From Formicarius rufipectus (lineage: Eukaryota; Chordata; Aves; Passeriformes; Formicariidae), in the NCBI GenBank assembly GCA_013399695.1, contig VXAU01001252.1, forward strand, positions 1,293,125 through 1,357,124: a stretch of DNA of 64,000 bases. The letters are read 5' to 3'. Under the pieces are notes generated by a model. It made no database searches. It was not told the DNA's origin and was given only the letters and a program-made list of their open reading frames with translations. Below, one piece after another: positions 10,741 through 24,895 of this stretch. Positions within the stretch are counted from its first letter, which is position 1. Every line of letters starts with the position of its first letter. The position numbers and the translations under genes were made by a program.

Positions 10741-13700
10741 CTCTGAGGCTGGAAGAGTTTGATGACTAACTACTGCTATATAGATGGCAAAATGCCCTTT
10801 GCCAAAACGCTCTTTGCTTAAGTGCAGGACTCAACACTTTGAGCAAATGTTATGTGGCATTTGAGAGAAAAGAAAGGATATGTTCTACAAAAATAGTAAA
10901 GAATTTTGACCTAAGTACAAGGAATTGCAATCTGAGCTCTTGTAATGTTCCAGATGTTTGCATGAAGTTTCACTGACTTTCGAGTCAGCTCTTGATGCTG
11001 TTGTCTCCACATCTCTTTCATTACACTTCCCAGGGCAGGTTTGGGGTGAACAGAGAAGAAAGTTCTCTCAGAGGATCCCCTTTGATCCACAATACAGAGA
11101 CACTGACACAAAATGGCAAGGATTACAGTTTTATGAGACCTGAATCCTGGCAACCTCAAAGCCATAAAATACGAGTTGTATATATTGTATTCATAGACCA
11201 TAATTACAAAACTTAAGAAAAATATATATGAACTTCTAACAGCTTGAAAATTTGAGGGTTTTGTCTCTTGACATCTACTACTTGCAGCTTTAAAACTACA
11301 ATATATTGGTTTTGTAGAAAAAGGGAAATATTCTATTTGTTGCTCCTTCTTTTTATGATGAAACTAGAGTTCTACCAGTTGGTCTGGGCTATACAGCTAA
11401 CAAATGTCAAAACATATGGACCAAACCATTTATCAAATAATCTACTCTTTGAATAGATAGGCACTATCAGCAATCTGGTATTGATCTGTACAGGTTCTCT
11501 ATTGTTCATCTGAGCATCCACAATGCCAGCAAGAATTAATGAAAGAAACAAAACAGTGCATACCAAACACACAGCACACTTCCGCCTTTTTATTTTTCTT
11601 CCTTTAAGTTTGGTAACATCTGTGTAGTTATCAGAAATACATTACTATAAACAAAGTATGCAGGCAGGATAGGATATGGGATGGAAATATCACCTCCCAG
11701 ACATTAACTTCTGCAGACTTCCAGACTCCCAGATTAGTGTAACCTACTTGCAGTTGAGATCTAGCATGATAAATTCCTTGCAGTGTGTTACACTGGCATT
11801 CACTATAGCTGAGACTGAGATGGCACTTTCATTAAAAGCTCCATTTCAGGGCATGTTTAATGTCTTGGACATTTCAAATTGCATCTGGCTGAATCTTGGC
11901 ATACAGCTTGTCAGTCCAGATGCACAGTTTTTGTTTGTTTCTTTACAGAAAATTGTACAAATTGGTTGTGACATTCATGAGTTCCATTGTGACTAAAAAT
12001 ATTAAACATTAGTACTCGGGGAACAGGTTTTTTTAAAGGAAAACATACACATTTAGCTACTCCTTGTTCAAATTTATCTACGTCCTTGCTCCCAGTGCTG
12101 CCTTCCCTAAGCTCTGCAAAAATCCACAGGTCCAGTACACCATTCTCCTTCAAGTTCCTCTTCTCAGATGATGATATTATGTACTATGTTTTGTTTTAGA
12201 TTGCTAAGACTTGATTATCAGCCCCCAGTACAAATTTTAGACAATATTACTGCCATTTTCTCTTCCCTGGCTCCTGTATGAGTAGCACAGCAGGGGGGAT
12301 GTGAAGGAGAGCAAAGGAGCTGTGACCAGACTTACAGCCAACAATTACACTGAGTGAATTCCCTTCCTAGCTGGGACAGCAAAACACAGCCACCACTTCA
12401 AAAAGCCAACAGTAGCCATAACATGGGGGGAAAAATATAAATAAATAAATAATCCAGTCCTTTGGCAGAACTCAGAAATTTAGGTCAGTTTCCCAAACCT
12501 CTACCCTGTGTAATCAAAATTCATTTTTCATCTCTGAGACCAGATTTGTTTTTTTCTCTCTATACTGCCCCCCTACTCTCTTTCCAAAGGTATCTATCAG
12601 ATTATCATTGCACTTAATTTCACCATGGAGAAATGTGGGAAAGAAATGGGGAGAAGCCACAGAGAAAGCAGGATGAAGCCACACTGCAAACATGCCCAGA
12701 CTCAAAATCACTGCTCTGGACATCGTCACTACAATTTGCAGACTGGATGATGTTCTTTCCTGAGGTCCTACTCAAACAAACAAGATTGAAACAGCACTGA
12801 TCTTGTTGACACTTTTATATTAAAGAATCCATCATGCTGGTCTTGTGCATGAACGTTCTTCACCATGAGCTTCCAAGTTTGACAAGCTCAATTCCACAAA
12901 GCACATATATGTTTGGGAAATAGCTAGGTGTCCAGAAGTACTTTCTTATGGACTGGAGGATAATGGCAAGTCTGAGGAATAAAACAAAATATGATATTAC
13001 TATTGACAGGGTGACTGCTAACACAGTGTTTTCTGAGGACCATGCATTTCTGAAATGTTTCCTGTTAATTAACTACAGGATACTCATGAGTTGCAGGTTT
13101 TGCCCAAGTCCTGTTTAAGATCTTACTAATTTTCAGTGATTAGCATTAAGTTTAAGTATGTCAGCATTTCCATTATAAACCACATTCTCGGGGGTTTATT
13201 AAATTATTGGAAAAAAATTATTCTGAGGTAAAACTCAATACTTAGGGGTAAATTTTCAAAGTGCAGCATGCAGTTTTAGCTCCTGATCTCTGAACAAAGT
13301 CAATAAGAAGCTTCAGAGCTGCACCCCTAGTCAATGCTTTGAAATTTTACTTCAAAGTCTCACCCCAGGAACAAATTCTGTCACACACACACACAAAAAT
13401 CAATTTGACCTCTTTAAATCTGAAGAATGCCTACTATTCATGTACTCGAACTGCTCTTCATGAAAATTTGCAGTTTCCCAAGTCTGCCCAGCCAAACAAA
13501 CAACAGCTTTTGGGAAAGGGAAGGAGGATTAGAGAGGGTAGAAATATTGTAAGGGCAAAACAGTTATTGTTGCTTTAACCAGAAGCACAGCCAGAGGAAA
13601 TACACACTGCCATGTTTCCAGCAAGCTCTACACATGAAGAAAAAAGAAAAAAGCAATGCAATTTGTTCACACATCAACCTGACTATGCCCACCTGAACTT

Positions 13701-16700
13701 ATTAAATGCAACACCAATAATCAAGAAAGATGATCCTTTTCTATTGACAAGAAAATTACCAGGAAAGTGACTCTAGCCCTGTAAAATGGTAGACATCTCA
13801 CAATGAAAGATTTGAAGGGAAATATGTTGAATATAAAGATGACTGGTGTTGGGGCACTGAAGAAAAAAACAATTTTTCATTGATGAAAGGCAGCAGAGCT
13901 GGAAAGAACACAAATACAACAGCAGATCCATTAAGCACATGACAAGAAGCAGTGTTCACATTGACTTAAACTGTTTTTGATTCTTTAGTACCAACACACA
14001 GAACAATCCTTACATTACATTGCCAAGAAAAACCTAGAACACATTTGTTTCATAATGTAACTTTCTTCCATTATCATAATAGAGCCATCATAGTTGTTGC
14101 AAACACTGTATGGCCTCAAACACCTAAATACAGCCATTAAATTGGACATTTTTTAAGAGGAGGACACTTCAAGCCTCCCTTGAGAATTGTGTTGCCTGGC
14201 AAACTAAGCAGGAACCATCTATTACTGCAAACCCTCGCTTACATGAGAGGGAGGAGGAAACGCTCTCAGCTAACAAAGAGGACATCCTTGAAACCACGAG
14301 CAGAGAATGAAGGCTCCTTCAGGGCCACTGAGGTTACCATCACACACTGACACAGCACCTTGGGTGGGATTTAAGCTGAGCTGAGGAGTTTTAGGGAGCT
14401 TGTATTCATTCTTGACAAGTGATTTCTCTCCTCTATGATGGCAAATTACAGCTTAAACTCTGTTTTTTTATCTAGAAGCCCCATCTCACCCGCTCTCAAC
14501 ACAGACTTTGTGCATGAAGATTGCATACAGAAAGGAAATGGAAGAAGGCACACAGAAGGCAAAGCAACTAAGATGCTCAAAGCTTTGCAAAGTATTCCCC
14601 TCTGTAAATGCAAAGGGCACAGGAGACCAACTTCTTTAATCTCTGCTATGCTTATTGATCACAGTAGCAAGTCAAGGACAGACAGACACCTTATCTTTTA
14701 TTTTAGGTTGAAAATCAGGAATAAGTCCTTTATACTATGTTGTATCATCCATACTTAGTAAGTCCATCCATACAGTGGTTACATGGCTAAAATATCACAT
14801 AGTACTATCCTGTCATTTACCTACTAATCTATTAGAAAGAGCTCAGAAGGAGTAACCAGGACTTAAAGCTATTTCATGTCCATTTAAATATCATTCATTT
14901 CATGGTGATTTGTTTACATATGGAATGAAGTGAAGCACAGACACCTTTCTTTTGCCCCTCTCTTCATACCAAAAAAGCTTTGAGACAATTAAATAAAATT
15001 ATTTCTGGTGGATTAAAATGTGGCACTTGCATTGATCAGAGTTCCAGCTTTTCAGTGTTTTTTTGTTTTCTTCTTGGCTACCTTTTAAGATTCCTAAAAT
15101 CTGACAATCGATTCTTCTCTGAATGAGCAATAAAAATCTTACTTTTAATTTCACATAAGCAGTATTTGTACCAATATGCTGTTTGCACTGAATCTTCATA
15201 ACCAATATTACAATATCTCTTAGTGCAATTTGCACAAATAATTAAATGTGAAAAGTGTGCCATGTCAAATTACGTTCTTGCATGAAGTCCACAATTAAGT
15301 CTATTAATGCTCACTGGACAGCAGTCCAACATCTCAACATTTGCTAGGAGAAGGGATACATTAGTTACCAGCATCATTAACAATGATCCCTTGAAAAAAG
15401 CAGGATTATCTAACAATGAGAAATAGGTTTTATTTTGTTAAGAATTTAGTATTATTTTAGAATTTCTTTGAAGTTGTTTTCCTTACTATCAACATTAGCT
15501 CTGTCCCAAGGGATTGTAGTTTGATACACAGACATAGATTCTTCTGCAACTTTATAGCCTAATTAAATAAAAAAACTTTTCTTTTGTGACTGAATGGGTT
15601 TTACATCACCTCTCACCAGTCCCTTCCTAGTAACTCAGTTGCACACTCTGGATCAGCACCTTCTCCACCAGCTTGAAACTAACAGGAGCAAAGACATCCT
15701 TACAAATTTCTGAGCTGTAAAGCACAGTACCAAATAAAGATAATGCTGCCTTATTTGCCATTAACATAAATATGTCCAAAAGTAGCACATAAAAATTATA
15801 CCCACATTCCTTCAGTGTACATTCACAGCACTTATCTGGGAAAACATGAGTATCATTGCTTCAAAAACAGCATCAGTGCCATAGCACATATATTTGAAAC
15901 TCAGTGTGCATATTTTTAGATTAATATGAACTGTTACAATAACATCTGAAGCACAATTTGGATTTGTAAAACTGCCCAGCACCGCTACGTATGTATGTAT
16001 GTCTGATGTTCATTTGACAGCCTGGGGAGAGGACAGAGATGGCAGGGTGTGGCCAAGTGGCTGCTCAGCAGGCTGGGCAGCACGTTGTAGGAAAATTTAA
16101 ACACCACTGATATTATGCATTCAGTCTTACAAAGGGAATTCAAACATCAATCCTAAAGTACAGCTGAAAGAGGGAGCAGGTGCTCTGACAGCCCTTAGCT
16201 GGGAAAAGCACACACACTCCTAGCTCAGATTACTTATCCATGTGCTGGTATTGTACCAACAGCAGCAACACTGAATCAGCACAGTGTGGTAGGGCCACGA
16301 ACTCTCAAGAGGCTATCAGACATATCCTGTTGAAGGCAAAGAAAGCTTCATTAAGATTTTCCAAATAATTAACAAGAAGGTTTTCATTTCCTCAAAATCT
16401 ACCTTCCCCAAATAAGGAGAAAAAAAAATAACAGGACTTATACCCAGTCTCTTTCAGCTGTAGCCTAAAGAATAGACCAGGAGATAATCACATGAAAAAC
16501 ACTATCTACAACTAGCATTTCACAAAATTCAATCTGACCTCAAATGTGTGGAAGAATTTAGTATTTCAAAAATCAAAGCAGTCTATATGTTACAGAAAAC
16601 ATACTTCTAACTATACCCCTACCCTGCACTATTTACAATTCAATCCAATGCTCACAAACTTCTCATACAACCATTTCTACTTTCCGTTATCACTGGTCCC

Positions 16701-17040
16701 TGTGTCCCCTCCCCCCCCAGAAATTAACCTATATATGGAGAAGACTGACCCTAATTTCATTATCATTTTGGCAACACTTTCAGTTATTATTTTAATCATC
16801 TTCAACAATCTGGGATGAGCCAATTCTGAAACTAAGGAAATCAACAACAAGCAATATGGGAAATATTTTTAAAATGTTATAAGTATCTTTTTGGAACAGT
16901 TGATGATCAACTTATGTATGCCAGCAAATAATACCCTTGTTAATTTTCTCACAAGGGAAGACTAAAGAAAGCACACTCACAGTGAAAGAGCATTTTTAAG
17001 TTATGTAATCAAAAGGCTGAAGGGTCAAGCACCAAAATTC
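10741..17040. other. Unassigned noncoding DNA with minor simple repeats
   Basis: No gene recognised over 6.3 kb. The longest frame is 107 codons (14435-14758, +) and is unrecognisable. Minor simple sequences are an (AAAT)n-like patch near 12436-12452, a short (CA)n near 13383-13396, four TATG units near 15988-16003, and a C9 run near 16710. The rest is plain AT-rich single-copy-looking DNA. Confidence 0.65.
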
Positions 17041-17840
17041 TTTCTAAGAACAATTAACGAAGTATTTTACTTGCAGGCTCCTGGGTCGACCCAACTGTCA
17101 GGAGAGGGCAGTATATTCTGAGTTTTGACACAGCATTATTCATTTCCACTGTGCATGGAACTCACATAAAGCAAAACGTCTATGATGCAATCACAAATAT
17201 TTTACAAATGTAGAAATTATGTGGCGAGACATTCAGAGGTCCGTGGGGGTTGTGAAAGTTCTACACTTCTCAGGACTTGGTGTGCTAAAAGGTATCCCTT
17301 GAATTCTTCATGTCACCAAGCATCCTTTATTTTCATCGGGCATTTATAATGTCTTGAATAAAGAATTCAACTAAATGTGGCCTTAGTTCTGATATAAATG
17401 CCACACTATTAACAGCTCTTTATCGTTTGAATGGACAAATCCTGTTCCACTGATTAAAAGCTGCCTGTATTACACAGGTTTGCCTTAGTGAAATAAATCT
17501 GAAGCCAGGCTGTAAGAGCTTCTCTCAGTCTGTTTCAATTCACAGTGCTTGGATACCTCCTGAGCAGCCTCTTAAAGGTTCTCCTCCTTCTAATCAAACC
17601 CCTAGAGGCACTTCAGCAGCTAACCTGGGTGATTACAGGCATTGCTGTTGTAATTTTCTAAATTGTAAATGCTTTTTCTTAGTCATCAGTTTCAATTGTG
17701 TAAAGTTGCCCAACTGTAATGGAAGTTGCATGCAGAAATATTGTTGAAAATCTAATTTGCATGCAAATCTGCCCACTTGCCATCCTTTATTTTGAAGTGT
17801 TAATGTAGTCACACAGTGCTGCTCTCATGGATTACCAGGA
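17041..17840. promoter_or_regulatory. Candidate conserved regulatory block with two perfect palindromes
   Basis: This 0.8-kb block has no open frame. It holds a perfect 12-bp palindrome TGGGTCGACCCA (17082-17093) and a perfect 14-bp palindrome ATTTGCATGCAAAT (17755-17768). The second consists of two overlapping octamers, ATTTGCAT and ATGCAAAT, on opposite strands and is an obvious candidate for dimeric POU/Oct binding. CpGs persist at about 17058, 17087, 17178, 17224 and 17242 in a CpG-poor setting. The texture fits an enhancer in a developmental gene desert. Which gene it would serve cannot be told from the window. Confidence 0.4.
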
Positions 17841-20800
17841 TTTTCAACCAGGCGCTGTGACTACAACCACTTGAATGTACCATCCTGCGTTGCCCCCACG
17901 AACATTCTTATTCAGAACCACCACTCACAGACATGCTTGCACACAGGTCTATTTAAAAATACACCCTGAGTATATATCCTTTTATAGTACAGCTCACAGT
18001 AACTACAGAATCACTTTAAAGCATTACAGTGGTATATGTGCCAAAACTAAAATACATTTTTATATATTAACATTCTAATACAAATACCTTTTTACTTCTT
18101 TGGCCTCCCTTACCTTTATTTCCCTGGTTATACTTTTCAGTGAGATTTACCCTAAGCATTTATACCCGTCTGCTGTCAGGGGTCTTTCCTCTGCCTTCTC
18201 TTACTCCTCCTTCATTCACACAGACATGCACTCTTAAAGAAAGGCAGCTGGCACACAGTAAAACACTTATTACTTCAGGCTCCATCAGCAGGTGCCTGTC
18301 ATTATCACCTACCATGTTTCCCCTGTGATTTATTGTATTTAAGCAGTTGTAGCTGTAGGTAATTAAAGAGTACCACTCTGATGTGACTAATAATCACCAC
18401 ACAATTTGTGTTACACCAGAAAAGTGTAAGTCTCTCTCCTCCTCACTACTCAACACAAGCAGCTGACTTGCTGCTTCTTTTTATTCCAGATTCTACACTT
18501 GCAACATTCTGGATCCAACAAGTTTCATTCTCATTTTTAATGTAGCACCTCTAAACAGTACAGCTACATTCTAGGAAAATAATGAAAAATGTACAAGTAT
18601 TTTATTCATGAGTAAAGATAATTCTCAACTTGAGGCAACATTATGTTTGGAAAGTGTTTGCATTCCATTTTTACTAATGCAAAGAGTCATTCTAAATTCA
18701 GGCATCCTGGTACCGTAGGAAGTGCAAACTCATCTCCTCTCAGTCCAATGAGTGCTCCCATCCGCTGTCACTTCCCAGTGGACCTTCTGAAGGATCTGGG
18801 CACACACTTCACAGACAACTTATGCTGTTTTCTTTGGAGGGAAAACATCCCCACCACAGAGAACGAGAACTGCGTGGCAAAACAAAGGATAATCCAGACA
18901 CACACTTCAAAAAGAACAGACACTTAGACCTAAAATCTATTGGCTTCATGGAAAGGAAAACACTTGTTTTAATGCACTAATGACAATACTGTAAACATTT
19001 CATACCTGTTTTGAAAGCTGAATAGCAAGAAGGGAAACAGGATCATTGCTAACAAAATACATGCACCAATTCTTCAACTGTACAGTAGAAAAGTGTTTAG
19101 ATGGGTCATTAGCTATTGCCACAAAAAGAAGGCATTTTCAGTATTTCAATTACACGTAAGAGGACCTTTTCAGAAATCATTTGAACATTCCAGATTTTCT
19201 TGGAATTACAAAGATATAACAACATGCTTAAATGTGTTTTGGGTTGTTGGGATTTTTCTTTTATGTTTACCAAGAAAATTTACAGGCTCATCCATTAAAT
19301 CACAGGATACAAGACACTGGGAATGGAACAGGTCACTGGAGGTCAAGTATTATTTTTATACATAACTCAAGCACCGTCCCTGGAGTAGGTCTGAAAGATA
19401 TGTGAAACAGCCCAGTAATGAGTGTTATCACTTAATTTGGCATTCTTATTTGAAATTCCCTTCAAAGCCTTTTCTGTGTGTTGAAATAGCCCAAAATGTC
19501 TTCGAAACATTCTATTACTACTATAATAAGCAATTTCAGAGCAGAAGAAAATTGTGCTTTTCCTTCCGATAAGTTTGCACTAATTGAGATACTGAAATAA
19601 ATTTTGGAACACTAGAAAAGAGAAAAATCAGTAAATATTTCAGCTTCCACAAAGAGATGAAAGGCAAGACATTTCAATTTCACAACTCCAACTTACACCT
19701 AATAGGATTTGGGAGTTTAAAGAAACATACTGCAAGTCTGTTTTTTTTCTATACTTATTTAATTGAATGCACAGACTGAAAAAAAAATCAAAAAGAAATT
19801 AAAGATTAGAAGTATCACTGCTCTTCTGCTTCTCATTTTATGGCAAAATTCCACTCATAGAAAGACAATTATATTTCTGTTCTGACATACCTGGCCATCA
19901 ACTACATTTAGAACTGAATTTGGCTGCAGAAATACAACTGATCAAAGACTAACACAATCCTGTCTCAGGGTCTCATTATTCACTTTTTAAGTACTAATTC
20001 AAAACAACAACATGTATCCCCAGTGCATCATTATGTCATGCATTAAGGTCCTTTACTCAGAGGTCTTATTCCACATCTTCCCTGCTTTCAGGCAGAGGTC
20101 ACTCCTATCAAAGAAGCCAAGAGAGTACAGTATACAAATCTTCAGTGCACTAAGGCACAAAGAAAGGAATATGAACATGTAGATTTACTCCAACTTCTTT
20201 GAACACAGCAAGAAACATAGCTATAGGCAGTAAGCTTAAAACAATTGATAAATTATTAGGAGAGAGAAGAAAAATTGTCTCCCTCTGCAGTTTTTCAGTG
20301 ACCCTAATTTTTAGATTCTTTGCACTTCCACTCAGAGTGTCCTCTCTGGCTTCAAGCCCATAGTTATCATCCCATCTCCGGCAAAGCCACTTCACAAACT
20401 GCCTACCTGGAGCTTCTCCTACTTCACAGCAGGTGAGTTGGTCAGAAAATCTGAATTATTTACAGGTAAAACTTTCTCAGCCAGCCTGAGTCCAGGTGTA
20501 GCTGTGATGTACAGATCATAGTGTGCAGTGTAAGTGGTTTGTACCAGATTTTTGTTGTTTATTTCTCTCCCAAACCCCTCCTAAGGAAAAAAATTAGCAT
20601 TGCACTGTTCTCCCCCCTTAGCAAGTCTTTACTTTTACTGCTGCCACAATGACCTATTTTCAAAGGCCTTGACTGACCTACCACCAGCTTGATCACAAAA
20701 TATCAAAAAGCAACAAGAAAAAACCCTGAAATCGAAAAGATTGTTTCATTAACACCTACTTTAAAGAATTCTTAAAATTTCTCTTCAATCACAATTCAGA

Positions 20801-21099
20801 ATTTCTCATTTCAACATTTTTCCAATGTAACACTAATCCACATACAAGCTCCTCACATAAAACAGAAGAGACACATTACAGTTCCAGCATACCTCTACAT
20901 AAAAAAAAAAGAAAAAAAAAAGAATTATAGCTCTCCAGTCTTTTCCCTCAACTAGAATAAAATTCCCATGTCTTCCTTCCAGAGCAGAGTTCCCAAGATG
21001 TATCTGCTGTTGTAACATAGCAGTAATTGCCAAGCACTTCCAATCTAGGGTTCAAGCAAAGCGATTCCGAGCAGCTGCCCATCCCTCCTCGGGGTGTGA
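17841..21099. other. Unassigned noncoding DNA
   Basis: No gene, RNA or mobile element recognised. The frames are short (at most 94 codons) and random-looking. An A-rich low-complexity tract occurs at about 20901-20922. Confidence 0.65.
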
Positions 21100-21620
21100 G
21101 CATCAGCCAGCCTCTTTCATTTCCTTCCTGGACATTTTATCTATGCTTTTATCTTTTCCTCCCTTTATTTTGCTTTATCTATTTTCAACCATAGTGACTT
21201 GCCCAGTATAACAGCATTATATAAGCCTTTTACAGTGCCATGTTTTGCTTTACAGAGTGAGCATAAATGAGGAAACACTAAGTTAAACTCTGACAGCCAA
21301 TGCTGGATGTATCAGCTTGCCCTATAAATAAGCACTGATCACCTCCATTTTATTGAACTCATTTTCCAGGCAAGCAAAGACCACGAGATTCCTCTGCAAA
21401 TTTTCCCTTTACACTCTCCAGCAGTGCTGCTTGTGTCAGCTGCGACAGATTTATGGCCTATTCATTCATGGGAACAAAAACCCTGCCAGGGCTGGTCATG
21501 GAACACGCAGTAGCAGTTAGTTCAGAAGATAACAGCTGCAATACCTCACTTCCCTATTCAGCACTCCATAGCATGTACTACTTGGGAGATAATAAATGCT
21601 TCTTGTTTGTGTTTCTTGAG
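21100..21620. promoter_or_regulatory. Possible regulatory patch with E-box
   Basis: Non-repetitive noncoding DNA with a CAGCTGCGACAG string near 21438 and further CAGCTG and GATAA words towards 21535. The mixture of bHLH-type and GATA-type words is suggestive only. No conservation data are available to me, so confidence is low. Confidence 0.2.
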
Positions 21621-23303
21621 TAATATCAGAGGAAAGGGTCCACATTACAACGGTATGAAGTGGCTCTGCAACACGGGGGGATTAATCAGTGCTTTCAGTG
21701 TATTTATTCCTTCTCTGCCTTTATGGTTTTATAACTGACATTAAAGAAAAAAAGAAAAAAGAAGAGTTGCTCTAGACTTTTTATATACTGTCATTTCCAG
21801 GCATAGTCAAATACTTAAAGTTTTTAATTAGTGCTCATTTAACAGGTTGTTCTGAATTATTGTGAATGCTGAGGTCTTACAATATGGAGTATTTAATACC
21901 AAGAGACATTCACTGTCAGAATTCACCAGTTATCTTCTCTTAGACCCAAAGTCAAGGGAGTGCTTAAAACTAGAGATTCTAAAATTACCAGATCGTATTA
22001 ACTAGTTTGAAAAACTAGTAAAATCTGTAATAGCTTTGTAATTTTGATATCAGAGATGTCAGAATAAGATCAACACTGCTCTTTTTGGAAGGGCTGTTCA
22101 CTGCCACGTTTTGGAGGAGTTGCTCTCACGGTTGTGTTAACATGCTGAACTTGGAAGTGATGCACTGCTGCCCCACTGCAGACAGCCCAAACCTTCAGCC
22201 TCTCCTCAGCTGTGCCTGCTGCAGTGACATTCCCTGCCCCTCCTCACTCTCCAATGCACGACGGGGTTGCACCCAGCTCTAAGCACAAGCAGCACATACC
22301 AAGATCAACACCCACTTATATGCAACTAATACATATTTTCATGGTCCCTCTGAAGGAGATACTTCAGTGGTAGGAAAACCAAAATGAACTTTTATCAATT
22401 TGTCATTTTCATCATTTTACAGCTCTTTCGCAAAATAACATCCAAATAAAGCCCCAAAATGAACGCTTAATTGCATTAAAGTCAGGTTTTAATAAGTATT
22501 TCTTAGCCTTGAGCACAATATTCAGCTCTTGCAGATGCTCAGGAGATCAGAACTTCTAGTCTCAGAATTTTCAACTTCAGCCTTCTTCCAGAAACACAGT
22601 GCCCAAAACTAAATTCACTGGGGTGTTTTTGTGCTTCACCTGAAGATGAACAGCAATTTCTTGAACAGTGGTGCAGACCACAAGCATTTACCATCTCGAA
22701 TTTCTCATGAGCTTTAACTGAAGTCATGATCCACTGTCCCAATTTTTAGTTTGATCAAATGTACATTTATACCACAGCAAACAGAGGAGCAGCTTTACTG
22801 TAAAGGTGGAAAATATGGGAACAATCAAAGCTTACTCTAAAATAAACCATTAGTTGGCCTAATTAGAAAATTTTCTCATCTACAAATCTCATCTCCCTCA
22901 GCAGAGCAAAACATACACCAGTGTTACCAGGTCAGACCAAAGGCTTAGGCAAGAACCTGCAGCACCTGAGACCCAACTACAAATACAAATACTTGGGGAC
23001 AGAGGTGCTTCAACCACAACAGCAACACAGCCCACTAAAAGCACCTCTGCGTGAGCTCTTCAGACACCAACACGTGGCCTCAGATAGACTTCCAGGTTCA
23101 ACTCTGAATCTCCTTGTTTCAGTCATTTTCAGTGCATGGAACATATAGAAAATATGACATTTGTTAATGTGACTACAGTCTTCGCTAATCAATCAAGTTT
23201 TATGGTGTGGCCTCTGGCTCAGCTTGTTATACTGGAAAGAAGCTACAGCAGCAGTTTTAAATTTTGCCAGTTTAATAGTCCTTGCTAAATATAAGTGGCA
23301 CAC
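21621..23303. other. Unassigned noncoding DNA
   Basis: No supported gene. An A/G low-complexity tract lies at about 21745-21766. A GC-richer spot at 22085-22282 opens a Cys-rich 65-codon frame with no domain that I recognise. Confidence 0.65.
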
Positions 23304-23343
23304 AGAGGAGAAAAAAAAAGGGGGGGGGAAGGGAAGAAAAAAA
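23304..23343 (+). repeat. Polypurine tract with G9 run
   Basis: Forty consecutive purines: an A9 run, then G9 (23320-23328), then a shorter G3 and A-rich end, passing directly into an A/C-rich stretch. It mirrors the tract at 2057-2105 but with A before G. Only three G-runs of three or more can be formed, so a full G-quadruplex is less likely here. Confidence 0.9.
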
Positions 23344-24277
23344 CCAAAACACAACAAACCCACAGCCCACCTGTCCTGAGGTTTACAGTCTCTGTGCTGT
23401 TCCTACTGGGTGTGGAGGAGAGGGAGGGAGAAAAGTTTCTGCATTGAAAGTAGGGAAAGAAGCAAAAAACTAACCACTCACATGATTCATCCTTGCACTG
23501 TCCTACCCTAGCAATATAAATCTAAATATATATACATATTTAATTGTACAGTATTTATAAAGAAGCTTTTATGAAGCAGCCCTATTTTATCTGCTGAAAA
23601 TTAGCCACCCCCTGCTGTAAAGACTGGATTTTTCCCACTCAACATAGAAATGCATCCATTCTTATAATTGTTCTTTTCTTTCAAATCACCTAATGTAACA
23701 AATGCTAGAAGACATTATAGTTCATCTGCTAAGCAGCCACTTTATGAGTTGAGGCTTCAATGCTTTAATGGGGAAATTGCCTGATTTAAGTAAATCACGT
23801 CACCTCCACCCAGTAATCATATTTGTTGTAGACTTCTGCTGACCTCATCTCTACAGCAAAAACGAAAACACATTTACATTTTCAGCTTGAGATATTTGGC
23901 TCAAATGATTCACAAATAGGTTATAATGAAATCTAATTTTAGCTTAGTCCAAAGATACTATTTAAATTTTCTGTTACTAGTGTTTACAGTATACAATTAT
24001 TGGTCACTGTCATTTAAAGAGAGACAGCATTTTTTTTTTTTTTCAGAAAATAAGCAACTTGTGAGATAATTTCTGTATGGGCTACTACATTTAGAAAGCA
24101 TTAGTTTCAAGAAAAACAATTGTAAATCTAAAAAAGCTAAACAAAAGCTACAGACAAGAGGTTCCAATAAGGTATTTGTAAATATTCTTTTCCCCTCTGC
24201 TTCATGCAAGAAATCCATTTGGAAGCAACTTCCCACAGCATTAGCTTCTTCATAGCTTTTCCATGTGAAATGTTTTA
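23344..24277. other. Unassigned noncoding DNA
   Basis: AT-rich, with a T-run near 24030. No gene or repeat family is recognised. Confidence 0.65.
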
Positions 24278-24372
24278 TGGGTGGTTTTGTTTGTTTGGGG
24301 GTTTTTTGGTTTGTGTTTTTTTGTTTGTTTGTTTGGGGGGGGGTGTTTGTTGTTTTTTGAGGGGTTTTTTAA
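24278..24372 (+). repeat. GT-rich low-complexity tract with several G runs
   Basis: The first 82 bases contain only G and T. G runs are GGG (24279-24281), GGGGG (24297-24301) and nine G (24335-24343), with GGGG at 24361-24364 just after the first A. Between them are repeated GTTT units. The spaced G runs allow G-quadruplex folding with long loops. The tract produces a spurious Phe/Cys/Gly-rich frame. It belongs to the same class as the tract at 45031-45077. Confidence 0.9.
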
Positions 24373-24895
24373 ATACTAGTTATCTACTCTTGTGAAATTT
24401 CAAGGAAGTTTTAATCAAACAAACAATTATTTTTTTTACACTAGTATTGCCCCCATACACGAAAAGAAGCCGCCATCCTGACACCACAGGGCAAAGGTTA
24501 GGACTTCCCATGGAAGACAGTACAAGTACTGCATAGTACTCTCCCAACTGACAGCCTCACGCTGCCTTCTCAGCTAAAATTAATTTATTCATCATTCTTA
24601 CTTCTCCCTTGGTCATGGATTTTCCAGCATGAAAACTCAGCCTCCAACCTATATCCTTCCATCTCAAATTCTGATGCAAAAAAGAGAAATAGGGCAGAGG
24701 ATGGGGAGTGGAGAGAGAAATCCATGGAGCTTACTAGAAATGACAACTGCCTTGTGTGGTTCTAACTTGGGTGTAATTCAAATTCCAGAGACATGAGACC
24801 ACAGGATCTATTTAGTCATCTAACCTGATCTGATGTAACAAAGATGAAAAGCTTCATTCAGCTGCTTCCACAGCACGAGTACTCCTTATGATTTA
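24373..24895. other. Unassigned noncoding DNA before gap
   Basis: Nothing recognised in this stretch before the assembly gap. Confidence 0.65.

Noticed and set aside
24204..24395. Phe/Gly/Cys-rich + frame resembling a membrane peptide
   Set aside because: It is a direct translation of the GT-only tract, not a selected protein.
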